DNA of 38,926 nt from CAZMHL01 sp045605445 (GTDB taxonomy: Bacteria; Bacillota; Clostridia; RGIG6154), in NCBI GenBank assembly GCA_045605445.1, contig JAZUPZ010000013.1, forward strand, positions 1-38,926, in the 5' to 3' direction. Made by a program: the position numbers and the translations under genes. Under the pieces are notes generated by a model that saw only the letters and a list, made by a program, of their open reading frames with translations, was not told the DNA's origin and searched no databases. Below are positions 15,000 to 22,166 of this stretch, one piece after another (the first letter of the stretch is position 1; the number at the start of each line of letters is the position of its first letter).

Positions 15000-15359
15000 T
15001 CAGTCTTTGGAAACTCTTACGCTTTCCACATTAACTACTACGTTTGCAACCTCATAGCCTGTCATATTTTCAACAGCATACTTAACGTTTTCGATAACAT
15101 TGTCTGAAATTGCCGTAAGATTAACTCCGTATTCCGCAATAATAAAAAGTTCAAGCACTATTTTATTGTTCACGGAAGAAACTTTAACGCCTTTATTTGC
15201 ATCGGCTTTTTTCAGAAGAGATGCAAATTCATCGGTTTTTGAACGAAATGCCATTCCCACTACGCCTACACATTTAGTTGCTTCAATACCTGCAATTTTT
15301 CCGATTACTTCATCGGAAATAGAAACACTTCCGTATACATTTTCTTTTCTAACTGCCAT
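15000..15359 (-). CDS. Asp23/Gls24 family protein (YloU-like)
   Basis: 119 aa, the length of short Asp23/Gls24 proteins. The N-terminus KENVYGSVSISDEVIGKIAG and the NVIENVKYAVENMTGYEVANV helix/strand region are characteristic. The cytosolic role is unresolved; relatives associate with the cell envelope stress response. ATG 15359 is chosen because AAAGG lies upstream, whereas ATG 15380 has no ribosome binding site. It is first in an operon with the fakA-like gene, the same pairing as yloU-yloV in Bacillus. Predicted transcription start near 15532 leaves a leader of about 170 nt. Confidence 0.9.
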   Translation of the reverse strand: MAVRKENVYGSVSISDEVIGKIAGIEATKCVGVVGMAFRSKTDEFASLLKKADANKGVKVSSVNNKIVLELFIIAEYGVNLTAISDNVIENVKYAVENMTGYEVANVVVNVESVRVSKD

Positions 15360-15538
15360 ATAAATAACAACCCTTTCCATTTTTCATACGACTGACTACT
15401 TTTGCCCATATTACCGTTTTTCGTTCGGGGCAGTATACAAAGTACAGCTCCACTCACTTCAAAACAGCAATCTGAACAAAACTATTTCAGTCTTTCAAAA
15501 AACAAAATGTTTCCTTAAAACCTTTATGATTCATTTGT

Positions 15539-15567
15539 AGTATATCATATCTTTTGCAAATTTTCAA
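15539..15567 (-). promoter_or_regulatory. Promoter of the yloU/fakA-like operon
   Basis: On the minus strand: TTGAAA (15567-15562), 17-bp spacer, TATACT (15544-15539), extended -10 TGA. It abuts the murB stop codon. Confidence 0.7.
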
Positions 15568-15568
15568 A

Positions 15569-16387
15569 TTATATTATTCTTACCTCGGGTTCAAGTTCTA
15601 CTCCAAACTTTTCAAGCACTGTTTTTTTGCAGTGTTCTATTACAGAAAGAACGTCCTCTGCAGTAGCATTTCCCGTATTTATAACAAAGCCCGCATGCTT
15701 TTCGCTTACCTGTGCCCCGCCTACTGTAAAGCCCTTAAGATTACAGTCGCTTATAAGCTTTCCGGCAAAATAACCTTCAGGTCTTTTAAAGGTACTTCCT
15801 GCGCTGGGGAAATTGAGAGGCTGTTTTTCCTTTCTTCTTGCATTAAGGTCGTTCATTTTTGAACGGATTTCCTCTTTATTCCCTTTTTGAAGTTCAATTT
15901 CCGCAGAAAGAACAAAAAGCTTTTTATCGGAAAAATAAGAATGTCTGTAACCAAACTTGCATTCTTCGTTTTCTATTGTGAAAACCTCGCCCTTTTCGTT
16001 ACAGAAGGTTACGCTTTTAACCACGTCTTTCATTTCTCCGCCGTATGCTCCTGCGTTCATTAAAACCGCTCCGCCGAGAGTCCCCGGAATTCCCGAGGCA
16101 AACTCAAAGCCCTCAAGGGAGTTTTCAAGAGCAACATTTGCAATTTTAGAAAGCATTGCTCCGCATTCTGCCTTTATTATATTTCCCGACAAGGTCACCT
16201 CTGCCGCTTTTTCGGTTATAACAACAACGCCTTTAATTCCCCCGTCATTCACAAGAACGTTTGAGCCCTTTCCGAGAATAAGAGGATTTTCTGTTACCTT
16301 TATTACCTCTGCTATTTCTTCTGCATTTTTCGGGAAAACAACAATTTCCGCGTTGCCGCCTATTTTAAAGCTTGTGTGATTCTTCAT
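15569..16387 (-). CDS. murB: UDP-N-acetylenolpyruvoylglucosamine reductase MurB
   Basis: FAD-dependent enzyme that forms UDP-MurNAc in the second committed step of peptidoglycan synthesis. FAD-binding motif ILGKGSNVLVNDGG, GIPGTLGGAVLMNAGAYGGEM, and the catalytic-serine region FPSAGSTFKRPEG (short type II MurB) are present. From ATG 16387 the protein has 272 aa, short at the N-terminus. The upstream in-frame codons encode IIKALKEICSEILTNEP, which matches the family's N-terminal helix leading into PMKNHTSFKIGG, but between the preceding gene's stop (16445-16447) and ATG 16387 there is no ATG, GTG or TTG. Initiation at ATT 16438 just behind AGGGG is a real possibility. Confidence 0.94.
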   Translation of the reverse strand: MKNHTSFKIGGNAEIVVFPKNAEEIAEVIKVTENPLILGKGSNVLVNDGGIKGVVVITEKAAEVTLSGNIIKAECGAMLSKIANVALENSLEGFEFASGIPGTLGGAVLMNAGAYGGEMKDVVKSVTFCNEKGEVFTIENEECKFGYRHSYFSDKKLFVLSAEIELQKGNKEEIRSKMNDLNARRKEKQPLNFPSAGSTFKRPEGYFAGKLISDCNLKGFTVGGAQVSEKHAGFVINTGNATAEDVLSVIEHCKKTVLEKFGVELEPEVRII

Positions 16388-16444
16388 TGGTTCATTTGTA
16401 AGAATTTCTGAACAAATTTCCTTTAAAGCCTTGATAATAAACCC

Positions 16445-17386
16445 CTACTCTCTTAATAATGCTGCACCGACTATACCGGCATCATTTCCCATTGTTGCCT
16501 TAACGATTTTCGTTGTTGGAATTCTTCCGCCACCGTAGGTCTGCTGTGGAACAAGCTCTCTTAACGGAGCAAGAAGAGGTTCGCCCTCGTTTGAAACTCC
16601 GCCGCCGATTACAAACACCTCCGGCTGGAAAATGTTTATCATATTTGCGATTCCGCAGGAAAGATAGCTTATGTATTCATCAACAACTTTTTTCGCACTT
16701 TCGTCGCCTTCTCTCATTGCATTAAAGGCTGTACGTCCGTTGAATTTCCCTTCTTTAAGGTGCTTCCACATTTTTGAATCCTTATTCTTCTCCGCTTCGG
16801 TTTTTGTCATTCTTATAAGGGCAGTTGCAGAAGAATAGGTTTCCCAGCAGCCCTTTCTTCCGCAGGTGCAGGGCTCACCGTCTTTTACTAAAACTGTATG
16901 ACCCAGCTCACCGCCGCAGAAGTTGAATCCGCTGTAAAGTCTGCCGTTTACTATAATTCCGCCGCCTACACCGGTACCGAGAGTAATCATAATTGCATCG
17001 GAAACGCCCTTTGCGGCGCCTGCCATTACCTCTGCCCATGCGGCACAGTTTGCATCGTTATCAATATAAACGGGTTTATCGATATATTTCTGAATTTCAG
17101 CTCTTAAGGGCTCGTTTTCAAAATGAAGGTTGTTTGAATAAATAATAACGCCTTCGTTTTTGTTGATTGACCCGGGGCTTCCCACGCCTATTGATTTTAT
17201 TTCATCAAGAGAAATATTATTTTCTTTAACAAGGGAAAGAATTGTTTCCGCCATTTCCCTTGCCATTTCCGCGCAGGGTCTTCCCGCATTTGTGGGGAAG
17301 CTTTTTTTGTCAACAATTTTTCCGTCCTCTGTTACAATTCCGATTGCAATGTTTGTTCCGCCCAAATCTATACCAATGTAATACAT
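16445..17386 (-). CDS. glcK: ROK-family glucokinase
   Basis: 313 aa. Phosphorylates glucose with ATP in the cytosol. ROK hallmarks: phosphate-binding YYIGIDLGGTN at the N-terminus, DNDANCAAWAE, TLGTGVGGGIIVNG, the catalytic/zinc His in GGELGHTVL and the zinc motif CTCGRKGCWETY. Ribosome binding site AAGGAGG precedes ATG 17386 and overlaps the end of hprK, so the two are tightly coupled. The partnership with HPr kinase/phosphorylase links it to carbon catabolite control. A different hexose specificity (for example mannose or N-acetylhexosamine) cannot be excluded. murB follows in the same frame. Confidence 0.92.
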   Translation of the reverse strand: MYYIGIDLGGTNIAIGIVTEDGKIVDKKSFPTNAGRPCAEMAREMAETILSLVKENNISLDEIKSIGVGSPGSINKNEGVIIYSNNLHFENEPLRAEIQKYIDKPVYIDNDANCAAWAEVMAGAAKGVSDAIMITLGTGVGGGIIVNGRLYSGFNFCGGELGHTVLVKDGEPCTCGRKGCWETYSSATALIRMTKTEAEKNKDSKMWKHLKEGKFNGRTAFNAMREGDESAKKVVDEYISYLSCGIANMINIFQPEVFVIGGGVSNEGEPLLAPLRELVPQQTYGGGRIPTTKIVKATMGNDAGIVGAALLRE

Positions 17387-17388
17387 AA

Positions 17389-18342
17389 TCAGTCCTCCTT
17401 AATTTCCTTCATTCTTTTTTCCATATCATCCATCAGTCTTTTATTAAGCTCTTCTGCCGCATTGTAGCCCATTCTTTTCTGCCTGTTATTCATTGCCGCA
17501 ACCTCTATTATTATTGCAAGGTTTCTGCCCGGTCTTACGGGAATGGTAAGGTGAGGCAGGTCGATATCAAGAATATTTATAAAGTCGTTTTCAAGTCCGA
17601 GCCTGTCATATTTTTTATTTTTATCCCACTGCTCCAGAGATATAACCAGGTCGATTTTTTCCGTTTCCTTTACGGCCCCCATACCGAAAATGTTTCTTAC
17701 GTCAACAATTCCTATTCCTCGAAGCTCAATAAAATGACGGATAATTTCAGGAGCTGTTCCTACCAGAGAAATTGCCGACACTTTTTTTATTTCAACCGCA
17801 TCGTCGGCAATAAGTCTGTGGCCTCTTTTGATAAGCTCAATTGCCGTTTCGCTTTTTCCTACTCCGCTTTCGCCCAGAATAAGAATTCCTTCGCCGTATA
17901 CTTCAACAAGAACACCGTGTTTTGTGATTCTTTCTCCCAGCTGAACGTTTAAAAAGCTTATAAGCATACTCATAAAGCGGGAGGTTGTTTCCTTTGTGCG
18001 AAGCACGGGAACGCAATGTTTTAATGAAGCAAATTTTATAGCCTCGGGTATTTCAAGTCCTCTTGTTACTATTATTGCAGGAACTCCCAGCTTGAACATA
18101 TTACAAAGATGGGAATCTATTTCCTCTTCGGTAAGCTTTTTAAGATAGGTAAGCTCTGCATTACCGTATATCTGAATTCTCTTTGCATCAAAATATTCAA
18201 GAAAGCCGGTAACCTGAAGTCCCGGTCTTAAAACGTCGGAGCTTTCCACTTCGATTTTATCAATACTTTCGTGACAGGTTATAACTTCCAGCTTATAGTT
18301 ATCAACTATTTTTCTGAGATTAACGGTAAATTCCGCTGCCAT
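17389..18342 (-). CDS. hprK: HPr kinase/phosphorylase HprK
   Basis: 317 aa. Phosphorylates or dephosphorylates Ser46 of HPr in response to glycolytic state, controlling CcpA-dependent catabolite repression. The N-terminal regulatory domain precedes the kinase domain with Walker A GESGVGKSE, RLIADDAVEI and the HprK signature LRGIGIVDVRNIFGMGAV. Ribosome binding site GAGGTG is upstream of ATG 18342. The consensus promoter at 18450-18478 gives a leader of about 100 nt that folds into three perfect hairpins. It leads the hprK-glcK-murB operon. In many Firmicutes hprK is beside lgt, which is not seen here. Confidence 0.96.
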   Translation of the reverse strand: MAAEFTVNLRKIVDNYKLEVITCHESIDKIEVESSDVLRPGLQVTGFLEYFDAKRIQIYGNAELTYLKKLTEEEIDSHLCNMFKLGVPAIIVTRGLEIPEAIKFASLKHCVPVLRTKETTSRFMSMLISFLNVQLGERITKHGVLVEVYGEGILILGESGVGKSETAIELIKRGHRLIADDAVEIKKVSAISLVGTAPEIIRHFIELRGIGIVDVRNIFGMGAVKETEKIDLVISLEQWDKNKKYDRLGLENDFINILDIDLPHLTIPVRPGRNLAIIIEVAAMNNRQKRMGYNAAEELNKRLMDDMEKRMKEIKED

Positions 18343-18379
18343 AAAATCACCTCATTTTATTTTTCAGGATTGGCATATC

Positions 18380-18439
18380 CGGTCCTTCGGACCGCCAAAG
18401 AGCCAAAGGCTCTTTCGGGATTTTTGCCTGCAAAAATCC
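18380..18439 (-). promoter_or_regulatory. Three tandem hairpins in the hprK leader
   Basis: Perfect stems, in plus-strand coordinates: GGATTTTTGC/GCAAAAATCC (18418-18439, 10 bp, 2-nt loop), AAAGAGCC/GGCTCTTT (18397-18415, 8 bp, 3-nt loop) and CGGTCC/GGACCG (18380-18394, 6 bp, loop TTC). They fill nearly the whole predicted leader. No T-run follows, so they are not simple terminators. Confidence 0.65.
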
Positions 18440-18449
18440 ATATATTCCA

Positions 18450-18478
18450 ATTATACCTTATTTTCCCCCGTTTTGCAA
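18450..18478 (-). promoter_or_regulatory. Promoter of the hprK-glcK-murB operon
   Basis: On the minus strand: TTGCAA (18478-18473), 17-bp spacer and a perfect TATAAT (18455-18450). Predicted start is about 18443. Confidence 0.8.
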
Positions 18479-18487
18479 TTGTTTATG

Positions 18488-18519
18488 AAAAAAAGAAACT
18501 TCAAAAATGAAGTTTCTTT
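18488..18519 (-). terminator. Terminator of the secreted-protein gene
   Basis: Perfect 12-bp stem AAAGAAACTTCA (18492-18503) / TGAAGTTTCTTT (18508-18519), followed on the minus strand by further T. Confidence 0.85.
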
Positions 18520-18526
18520 TAAAGAA

Positions 18527-19963
18527 TCAGTATTTAATCAATTCGTCAATTTTTGTTTTCCATATTGCTTCTGTATTGCATCCCAGCGAATTCGGGCGGT
18601 AAATCATCGCTCCCGACTCAAAGTTTGAATAAATATATCCGTCAACTGCAACGATCTCTTCAAGCCTTGGCATAAGCGTAACTGTTTTTACAAGTTTAAG
18701 CTTATAAACAGGCACTTCCTTTTCACCGTAAAAAATTTTATCATCGCAAGCTGCATCCGCTTTCGGTTTTTCATAAACATAAAGTTTACTGTCTGCTTTA
18801 CCGGACGACATCGCAAGAATGATGTGGTCTTTGGTAGTAGTCATACCCTGAATCATTTGCTCATCTACTGCATATATAGCATTTGGTGCATAATCGCAGG
18901 GCTCTCCGCCTTCTATTTTATTTTCTGCAGAAATTCCGCTTTCTTCCTTTATATCTGTTTTGTAGCATCTTATTACTGTTTTATACTTGTCAGAGAAAAG
19001 CTTGTCATAAGAAGCATCGCCATCCTCATGAAAATTGCCTGTCCAGATGTAACCGTCCATATAATCAACAAAAGAGTTTCCTGAATTTGAAAGATGCTTA
19101 AGTTGAATGTCCTGAGCCACTTTAAGATCGCCCCTGCCGTTCAAAGCATCGATATCCTTAAGGGGAATTCTGTGAAGCTTCTGTCCGTATGTAATATAAA
19201 GGTCTTTCTCACTTGCGGCACATCCGCCAACGTGACCGTAGTTTGCAGAGCCGTCGGTATGGAGCAATTCATACTGGCCTGTGCAAACTCCCGACTTTGC
19301 ATCAATTTCAAAAACAACCGATTTTCTCATTGAGCGCCAGAAATATCCCGTAACATAAAAACAATCCTTGTCTTTTCTGTAAGTAATGCCCTGAGGAACA
19401 ACCCATTCATTAAGCCCCGGCATTATAAACGCTTTTTCCGACATAGCATAAAAATCGTTATACTCTTCTCTTGTGCCGTTGGATTTATCGTGAGTTGCCT
19501 GTGTGAAGAAGAACTTATCCTTATATTTTTCTGCAGATTCTATATAAACAATGTCTTCATAGTCATCCCATCTCATAACATAGCCGTCTAAAGTCTGTAT
19601 AAGATTAACTGTTGTCATTGTAGTTCTGTCGTTCTTCATCTGAATTTCAGTATCAACCGTTTTTGCTTCGCCGTTAACGTAGAATTCAGTCTTACTGCCA
19701 ACGGGAAGTTCAATAACACAGTCACCTTTTACAGCTTTTGCTGTCTGGGTTTCCTCGTCCCAGGAAACCTCAAATCCAAAAAATTCATAAAATGGGCGAA
19801 TCGGCACATAAAGTCGCTTTTTACTTACAATATAAACCTGCTGATCGGGGAATTTTATTTCCTCGCCGTCAACAAGAATTTTAAAGGGTGCTTTAGTTTC
19901 AGCCGATACGCCCAAAGGCATAAGCATAACAAACACAAGCAGTAGTGCAACAATTTTTCTCAT
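18527..19963 (-). CDS. Secreted protein with copper amine oxidase N-terminal-like domain
   Basis: 478 aa. Signal peptide at about 1-21 (KK/R start, LLLVFVMLMPLGVSA, cleavage before ETKAP). Residues about 28-125 resemble the copper amine oxidase N1 domain (ILVDGEEIKF, LYVPIRPFYEFFGFEVSW), a module common in secreted Clostridia proteins that is usually structural and copper-free. The rest shows repeated beta-rich segments with aromatic/Gly motifs (VPQGITYRKDKDCFYVTGYFW, VDGYIYSNFESGAM), consistent with a beta-propeller. No anchoring motif is seen. Ribosome binding site GGGAGG precedes ATG 19963. It has its own promoter and terminator. Function unknown. Confidence 0.85.
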   Translation of the reverse strand: MRKIVALLLVFVMLMPLGVSAETKAPFKILVDGEEIKFPDQQVYIVSKKRLYVPIRPFYEFFGFEVSWDEETQTAKAVKGDCVIELPVGSKTEFYVNGEAKTVDTEIQMKNDRTTMTTVNLIQTLDGYVMRWDDYEDIVYIESAEKYKDKFFFTQATHDKSNGTREEYNDFYAMSEKAFIMPGLNEWVVPQGITYRKDKDCFYVTGYFWRSMRKSVVFEIDAKSGVCTGQYELLHTDGSANYGHVGGCAASEKDLYITYGQKLHRIPLKDIDALNGRGDLKVAQDIQLKHLSNSGNSFVDYMDGYIWTGNFHEDGDASYDKLFSDKYKTVIRCYKTDIKEESGISAENKIEGGEPCDYAPNAIYAVDEQMIQGMTTTKDHIILAMSSGKADSKLYVYEKPKADAACDDKIFYGEKEVPVYKLKLVKTVTLMPRLEEIVAVDGYIYSNFESGAMIYRPNSLGCNTEAIWKTKIDELIKY

Positions 19964-20010
19964 TTAATTTCCTCCCTGAATTCGTTTATTCTGAATTTTT
20001 GTACACGTTC

Positions 20011-20039
20011 ATTATACACACAAAAATTGAGACTTTCAA
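20011..20039 (-). promoter_or_regulatory. Promoter of the secreted-protein gene
   Basis: On the minus strand: TTGAAA (20039-20034), 17-bp spacer, perfect TATAAT (20016-20011). Confidence 0.75.
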
Positions 20040-20122
20040 CAAAAGAAAAAATATTGATAATTTATCAACTTTTTTCATCAGCCCGCACTTTTTAAAATTT
20101 TTTTGAAAAAAGACTTGATTTT

Positions 20123-20150
20123 TTGCAGTTTTTCTGTTATCATATAAAAT
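20123..20150 (+). promoter_or_regulatory. Possible promoter of rpmB
   Basis: TTGCAG (20123-20128), 16-bp spacer, TAAAAT (20145-20150). The spacing is one short of ideal and TATAAA overlaps at 20143, so the exact -10 is uncertain. Confidence 0.4.
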
Positions 20151-20187
20151 ACTGTGATTAGTGGTTTATTCAAGGAGGTGTATATAG

Positions 20188-20376
20188 ATGGCTAAATGTG
20201 ATGTATGCGGTAAGGGTGTTGTATTCGGCATTGCAGTTTCTCACTCTCACATCAGAACAAACAGAACATGGAAACCAAATGTAAGAAAGGTTAAGGCTGT
20301 TGTAAACGGTACAAAGAAAACAGTGAACGTATGTACAAAATGTCTCCGTTCAGGAAAAGTTCAGCGTGCTATATAA
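20188..20376 (+). CDS. rpmB: 50S ribosomal protein L28
   Basis: 62 aa, normal for L28. The N-terminus MAKCDVCGKGVVFGIAVSHS and the central RTWKPNVRKVK are diagnostic. Four cysteines, C4/C7 and C49/C52, make this the zinc-binding (C+) paralogue type. Ribosome binding site AAGGAGGTG (20174-20182) is 5 nt before ATG. It is monocistronic and ends at the terminator 20413-20440. In Bacillus rpmB lies next to yloU-yloV; here those genes are about 5 kb away on the other strand. Confidence 0.97.
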   Translation: MAKCDVCGKGVVFGIAVSHSHIRTNRTWKPNVRKVKAVVNGTKKTVNVCTKCLRSGKVQRAI

Positions 20377-20412
20377 TACGCCTTCCGGCTTATAAAGTGT
20401 TCAAAACAAAAG

Positions 20413-20440
20413 AGACTAATTTATAAATTAGTCTTTTTTC
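20413..20440 (+). terminator. Terminator of rpmB
   Basis: AGACTAATTT (20413-20422) / AAATTAGTCT (20425-20434), then TTTTTT. It ends only about 7 nt before the tRNA-Thr, leaving little room for a separate tRNA promoter. Confidence 0.85.
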
Positions 20441-20446
20441 ATATCT

Positions 20447-20522
20447 GCTTGTGTAGCACAGTCGGTAGTGCAGCTCATTCGTAATGAGCAGGTCGTCCGT
20501 TCGAGCCGGATCACAAGCTCCA
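20447..20522 (+). tRNA. tRNA-Thr (anticodon CGT)
   Basis: 76 nt with encoded CCA. Acceptor GCTTGTG/CACAAGC, D-arm GCAC/GTGC, anticodon stem GCTCA/TGAGC with loop TTCGTAA (anticodon CGT, codon ACG) and T-arm GTCCG/CGGAT are all visible. The discriminator base is T, so the 3' end is UCCA, matching the UGGA of the thrS T-box at 36929-36932. Confidence 0.95.
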
Positions 20523-20523
20523 G

Positions 20524-20557
20524 TCACCCGTCTGACTTTGTCAGGCGGGTGATTTTT
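20524..20557 (+). terminator. Terminator of tRNA-Thr
   Basis: 12-bp stem TCACCCGTCTGA (20524-20535) / TCAGGCGGGTGA (20541-20552) with one G-U pair, loop CTTTG, followed by TTTTT. Confidence 0.85.
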
Positions 20558-20585
20558 ATATCCCCCTCCCGAACTTTCTTAAACC

Positions 20586-20696
20586 TGTGATACAATAAAC
20601 ATATCAGGAGAGGGAAATTAAGATATCCGTACCCCCGGCGGATTTTCCCCTGCTTCGACAAAATCCAACGGAAATTATTGACAACACCTCTCCTGA
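20586..20696 (+). other. Structured intergenic element upstream of the zinc-ribbon gene
   Basis: TCAGGAGAGG (20604-20613) is complementary to CCTCTCCTGA (20687-20696), and GGATTTT (20640-20646) to AAAATCC (20660-20666), with CCG/CGG outside. An extended -10 (TGATACAAT, 20588-20596) could start an RNA at about 20603, exactly at the outer stem. The 3' arm lies inside the spacer of the next promoter. It may be a structured RNA, operator pair or dispersed repeat; GGCGGATTTTC recurs at 38822-38832. Confidence 0.45.
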
Positions 20697-20707
20697 AATG
20701 ATATTAT
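20678..20707 (+). promoter_or_regulatory. Promoter of the 20753-24848 cassette
   Basis: Perfect TTGACA (20678-20683), 18-bp spacer, TATTAT (20702-20707), extended -10 TGA at 20699-20701. Confidence 0.75.
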
Positions 20708-20752
20708 TTACTTACAGAACGCTGTATAAGTACAACTCGAAAGGATGATTTT

Positions 20753-21769
20753 ATGTCAAAATTTTGCACACGTTGTGGAAGACCGCTGGAAGAAGGTCAG
20801 ATTTGCCCCTGCTCAGCCCCCGCACCAACACCAACTCCAACACCAAGACCGGTAGAAGTTAACATCAACCCTGAATCGGTAAAAGGCTTTTTTGAGGAAA
20901 TGCAAAACAGGATGGGAATTGGTGACCCTGAGCTTAACAAAGGCGATGCTTATGAAACAGGAAAGCAAATCGTTCCCGAATGTGTTAAAGCAAACGAAAG
21001 TGAAATTCCTGTTAAACAGTATAAAATTGCAACTCTGAGAAACAGAGTGCTTGGTATTCCTTATACAAAGGCCATCGGAAGACTTCAGGTTACTAACAAA
21101 AGAGTTATTTTCAGAGCTCCGGGGAAATGCCTCGCAGGAAGAACAACCCTTCAGCACGAATTTGCAATAGATGAAATTTCAGGCATTGAAAGCCGCAGAG
21201 AATACGTTTTTAACGGTTGGGATTTACTTATCGGAATTCTTGCAGTTGCTCTTGGCGGATTAGTTTCAACGTCTTTGATAATGGAAATCGTATCCAATTC
21301 AGGCGGACTATTTGTACCTGCGTTTTTTGCCATTCTTATTGCTGCTGCGGGTTGCGTTCCTTTCTTTATGATTAAAAAAAGATGGTTAAGCAAACTTTTA
21401 TGCCTTGGTGCTTCATTTTATCCTATGCTTGCAATGACTGTGATAATTTCTCGACGTTCTGCTTTTTTCTCCGGCTTTTTCGGTTTTCTTTCCTTGGTAA
21501 TTTTGGGCTTTACATTATTTACAATGTCCTTAAACGCTATAAAGCCGAACCTTGTTCTTGTTATTAAAACAAAATCAGCAAGCGAAGCTATTGACATCAG
21601 AAGAAAAAGAGTTGGTCCTTTCGGTGTAGTTCTTGACAAAGAAGACCACACAGGATATATGGAAATACTTCCCGAGGAAAATGCCGAAGAATCTATCAGA
21701 GAAATCTGGGCTTTGATAAACGATATTCAGAAGCTCGGTGACTTCGGAATCGAAAAGTGGAAAAAATAA
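20753..21769 (+). CDS. Zinc-ribbon, PH-like, four-TM membrane protein of unknown function
   Basis: 338 aa. An N-terminal zinc ribbon (C5, C8, C18, C20) is followed by a Pro/Thr linker (about 21-33) and a segment with GRLQVTNKRVIFRAPGK and HEFAIDEISGI, typical of bacterial PH/GRAM-like beta strands (about 90-150). Four hydrophobic segments follow (about 155-257), then more strands (PNLVLVIKTKSASEAIDI) and a final amphipathic helix (REIWALINDIQKL). The layout suggests a PH-like fold split by a membrane insertion. Strong promoter at 20678-20707; ribosome binding site GAAAGGATG upstream of ATG. It is first in a same-strand row with the 99-aa, zincin-like and ATPase genes. Confidence 0.8.
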   Translation: MSKFCTRCGRPLEEGQICPCSAPAPTPTPTPRPVEVNINPESVKGFFEEMQNRMGIGDPELNKGDAYETGKQIVPECVKANESEIPVKQYKIATLRNRVLGIPYTKAIGRLQVTNKRVIFRAPGKCLAGRTTLQHEFAIDEISGIESRREYVFNGWDLLIGILAVALGGLVSTSLIMEIVSNSGGLFVPAFFAILIAAAGCVPFFMIKKRWLSKLLCLGASFYPMLAMTVIISRRSAFFSGFFGFLSLVILGFTLFTMSLNAIKPNLVLVIKTKSASEAIDIRRKRVGPFGVVLDKEDHTGYMEILPEENAEESIREIWALINDIQKLGDFGIEKWKK

Positions 21770-21797
21770 TCAATCATCCTATATTGAAACTAAAGAA

Positions 21798-21836
21798 TTT
21801 TATAAAGGGCTTTCTGGACGAAAGCCCTTTATAAAA
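21798..21836 (+). other. 17-bp perfect hairpin without U-tract
   Basis: 21798-21814 pairs perfectly with 21820-21836 (core AAAGGGCTTTC/GAAAGCCCTTT), loop TGGAC. CAAAAGGAG, the next gene's ribosome binding site, follows rather than a T-run. It probably sets mRNA stability between the first gene and the rest of the cassette, or acts as a weak terminator. Confidence 0.6.
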
Positions 21837-21853
21837 CAAAAGGAGATACTTTT

Positions 21854-22153
21854 ATGTTGAATTTTGATGAAAAAAAAGCAATTAAGACAATTATATCCCG
21901 AACAGGCTGCACTCAAAAAACTGCCTTTGATACAATGCTTCAATTAAAAAAAGTTCATGCCTCTTTACACCCTCATATTATAGATTGGGTTAACGGAGGC
22001 GAAGGCTCTTTTGAGTTCTTTGATATAACTTCTGACGAAATTATGCAAAAGGAAAAAGCTTCTTATGTTCAAGCGGTTTTTCGCATGAGTTCTATTCTCA
22101 ACAACCCGGAATCTGCAGAAAGATACAAAAAACGCCGTTTTTTATGGAAATAA
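21854..22153 (+). CDS. 99-aa protein of unknown function
   Basis: Soluble, mixed alpha protein: a Lys-rich N-terminal helix (NFDEKKAIKTIISRTGCTQKTAF), then LQLKKVHASLHPHIIDWVNG and a basic C-terminus (ERYKKRRFLWK). No recognised motif; the DEKKAIKTIISRTG.TQKTA pattern is faintly like a small helix-turn-helix or UBA-like fold, but that is speculative. AAGGAG lies upstream of ATG 21854, and the zincin-like gene begins 13 nt after the stop, so co-expression is likely. It could be a chaperone or adaptor of the next protein. Confidence 0.7.
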   Translation: MLNFDEKKAIKTIISRTGCTQKTAFDTMLQLKKVHASLHPHIIDWVNGGEGSFEFFDITSDEIMQKEKASYVQAVFRMSSILNNPESAERYKKRRFLWK

Positions 22154-22166
22154 GAGGTGAATTTTA

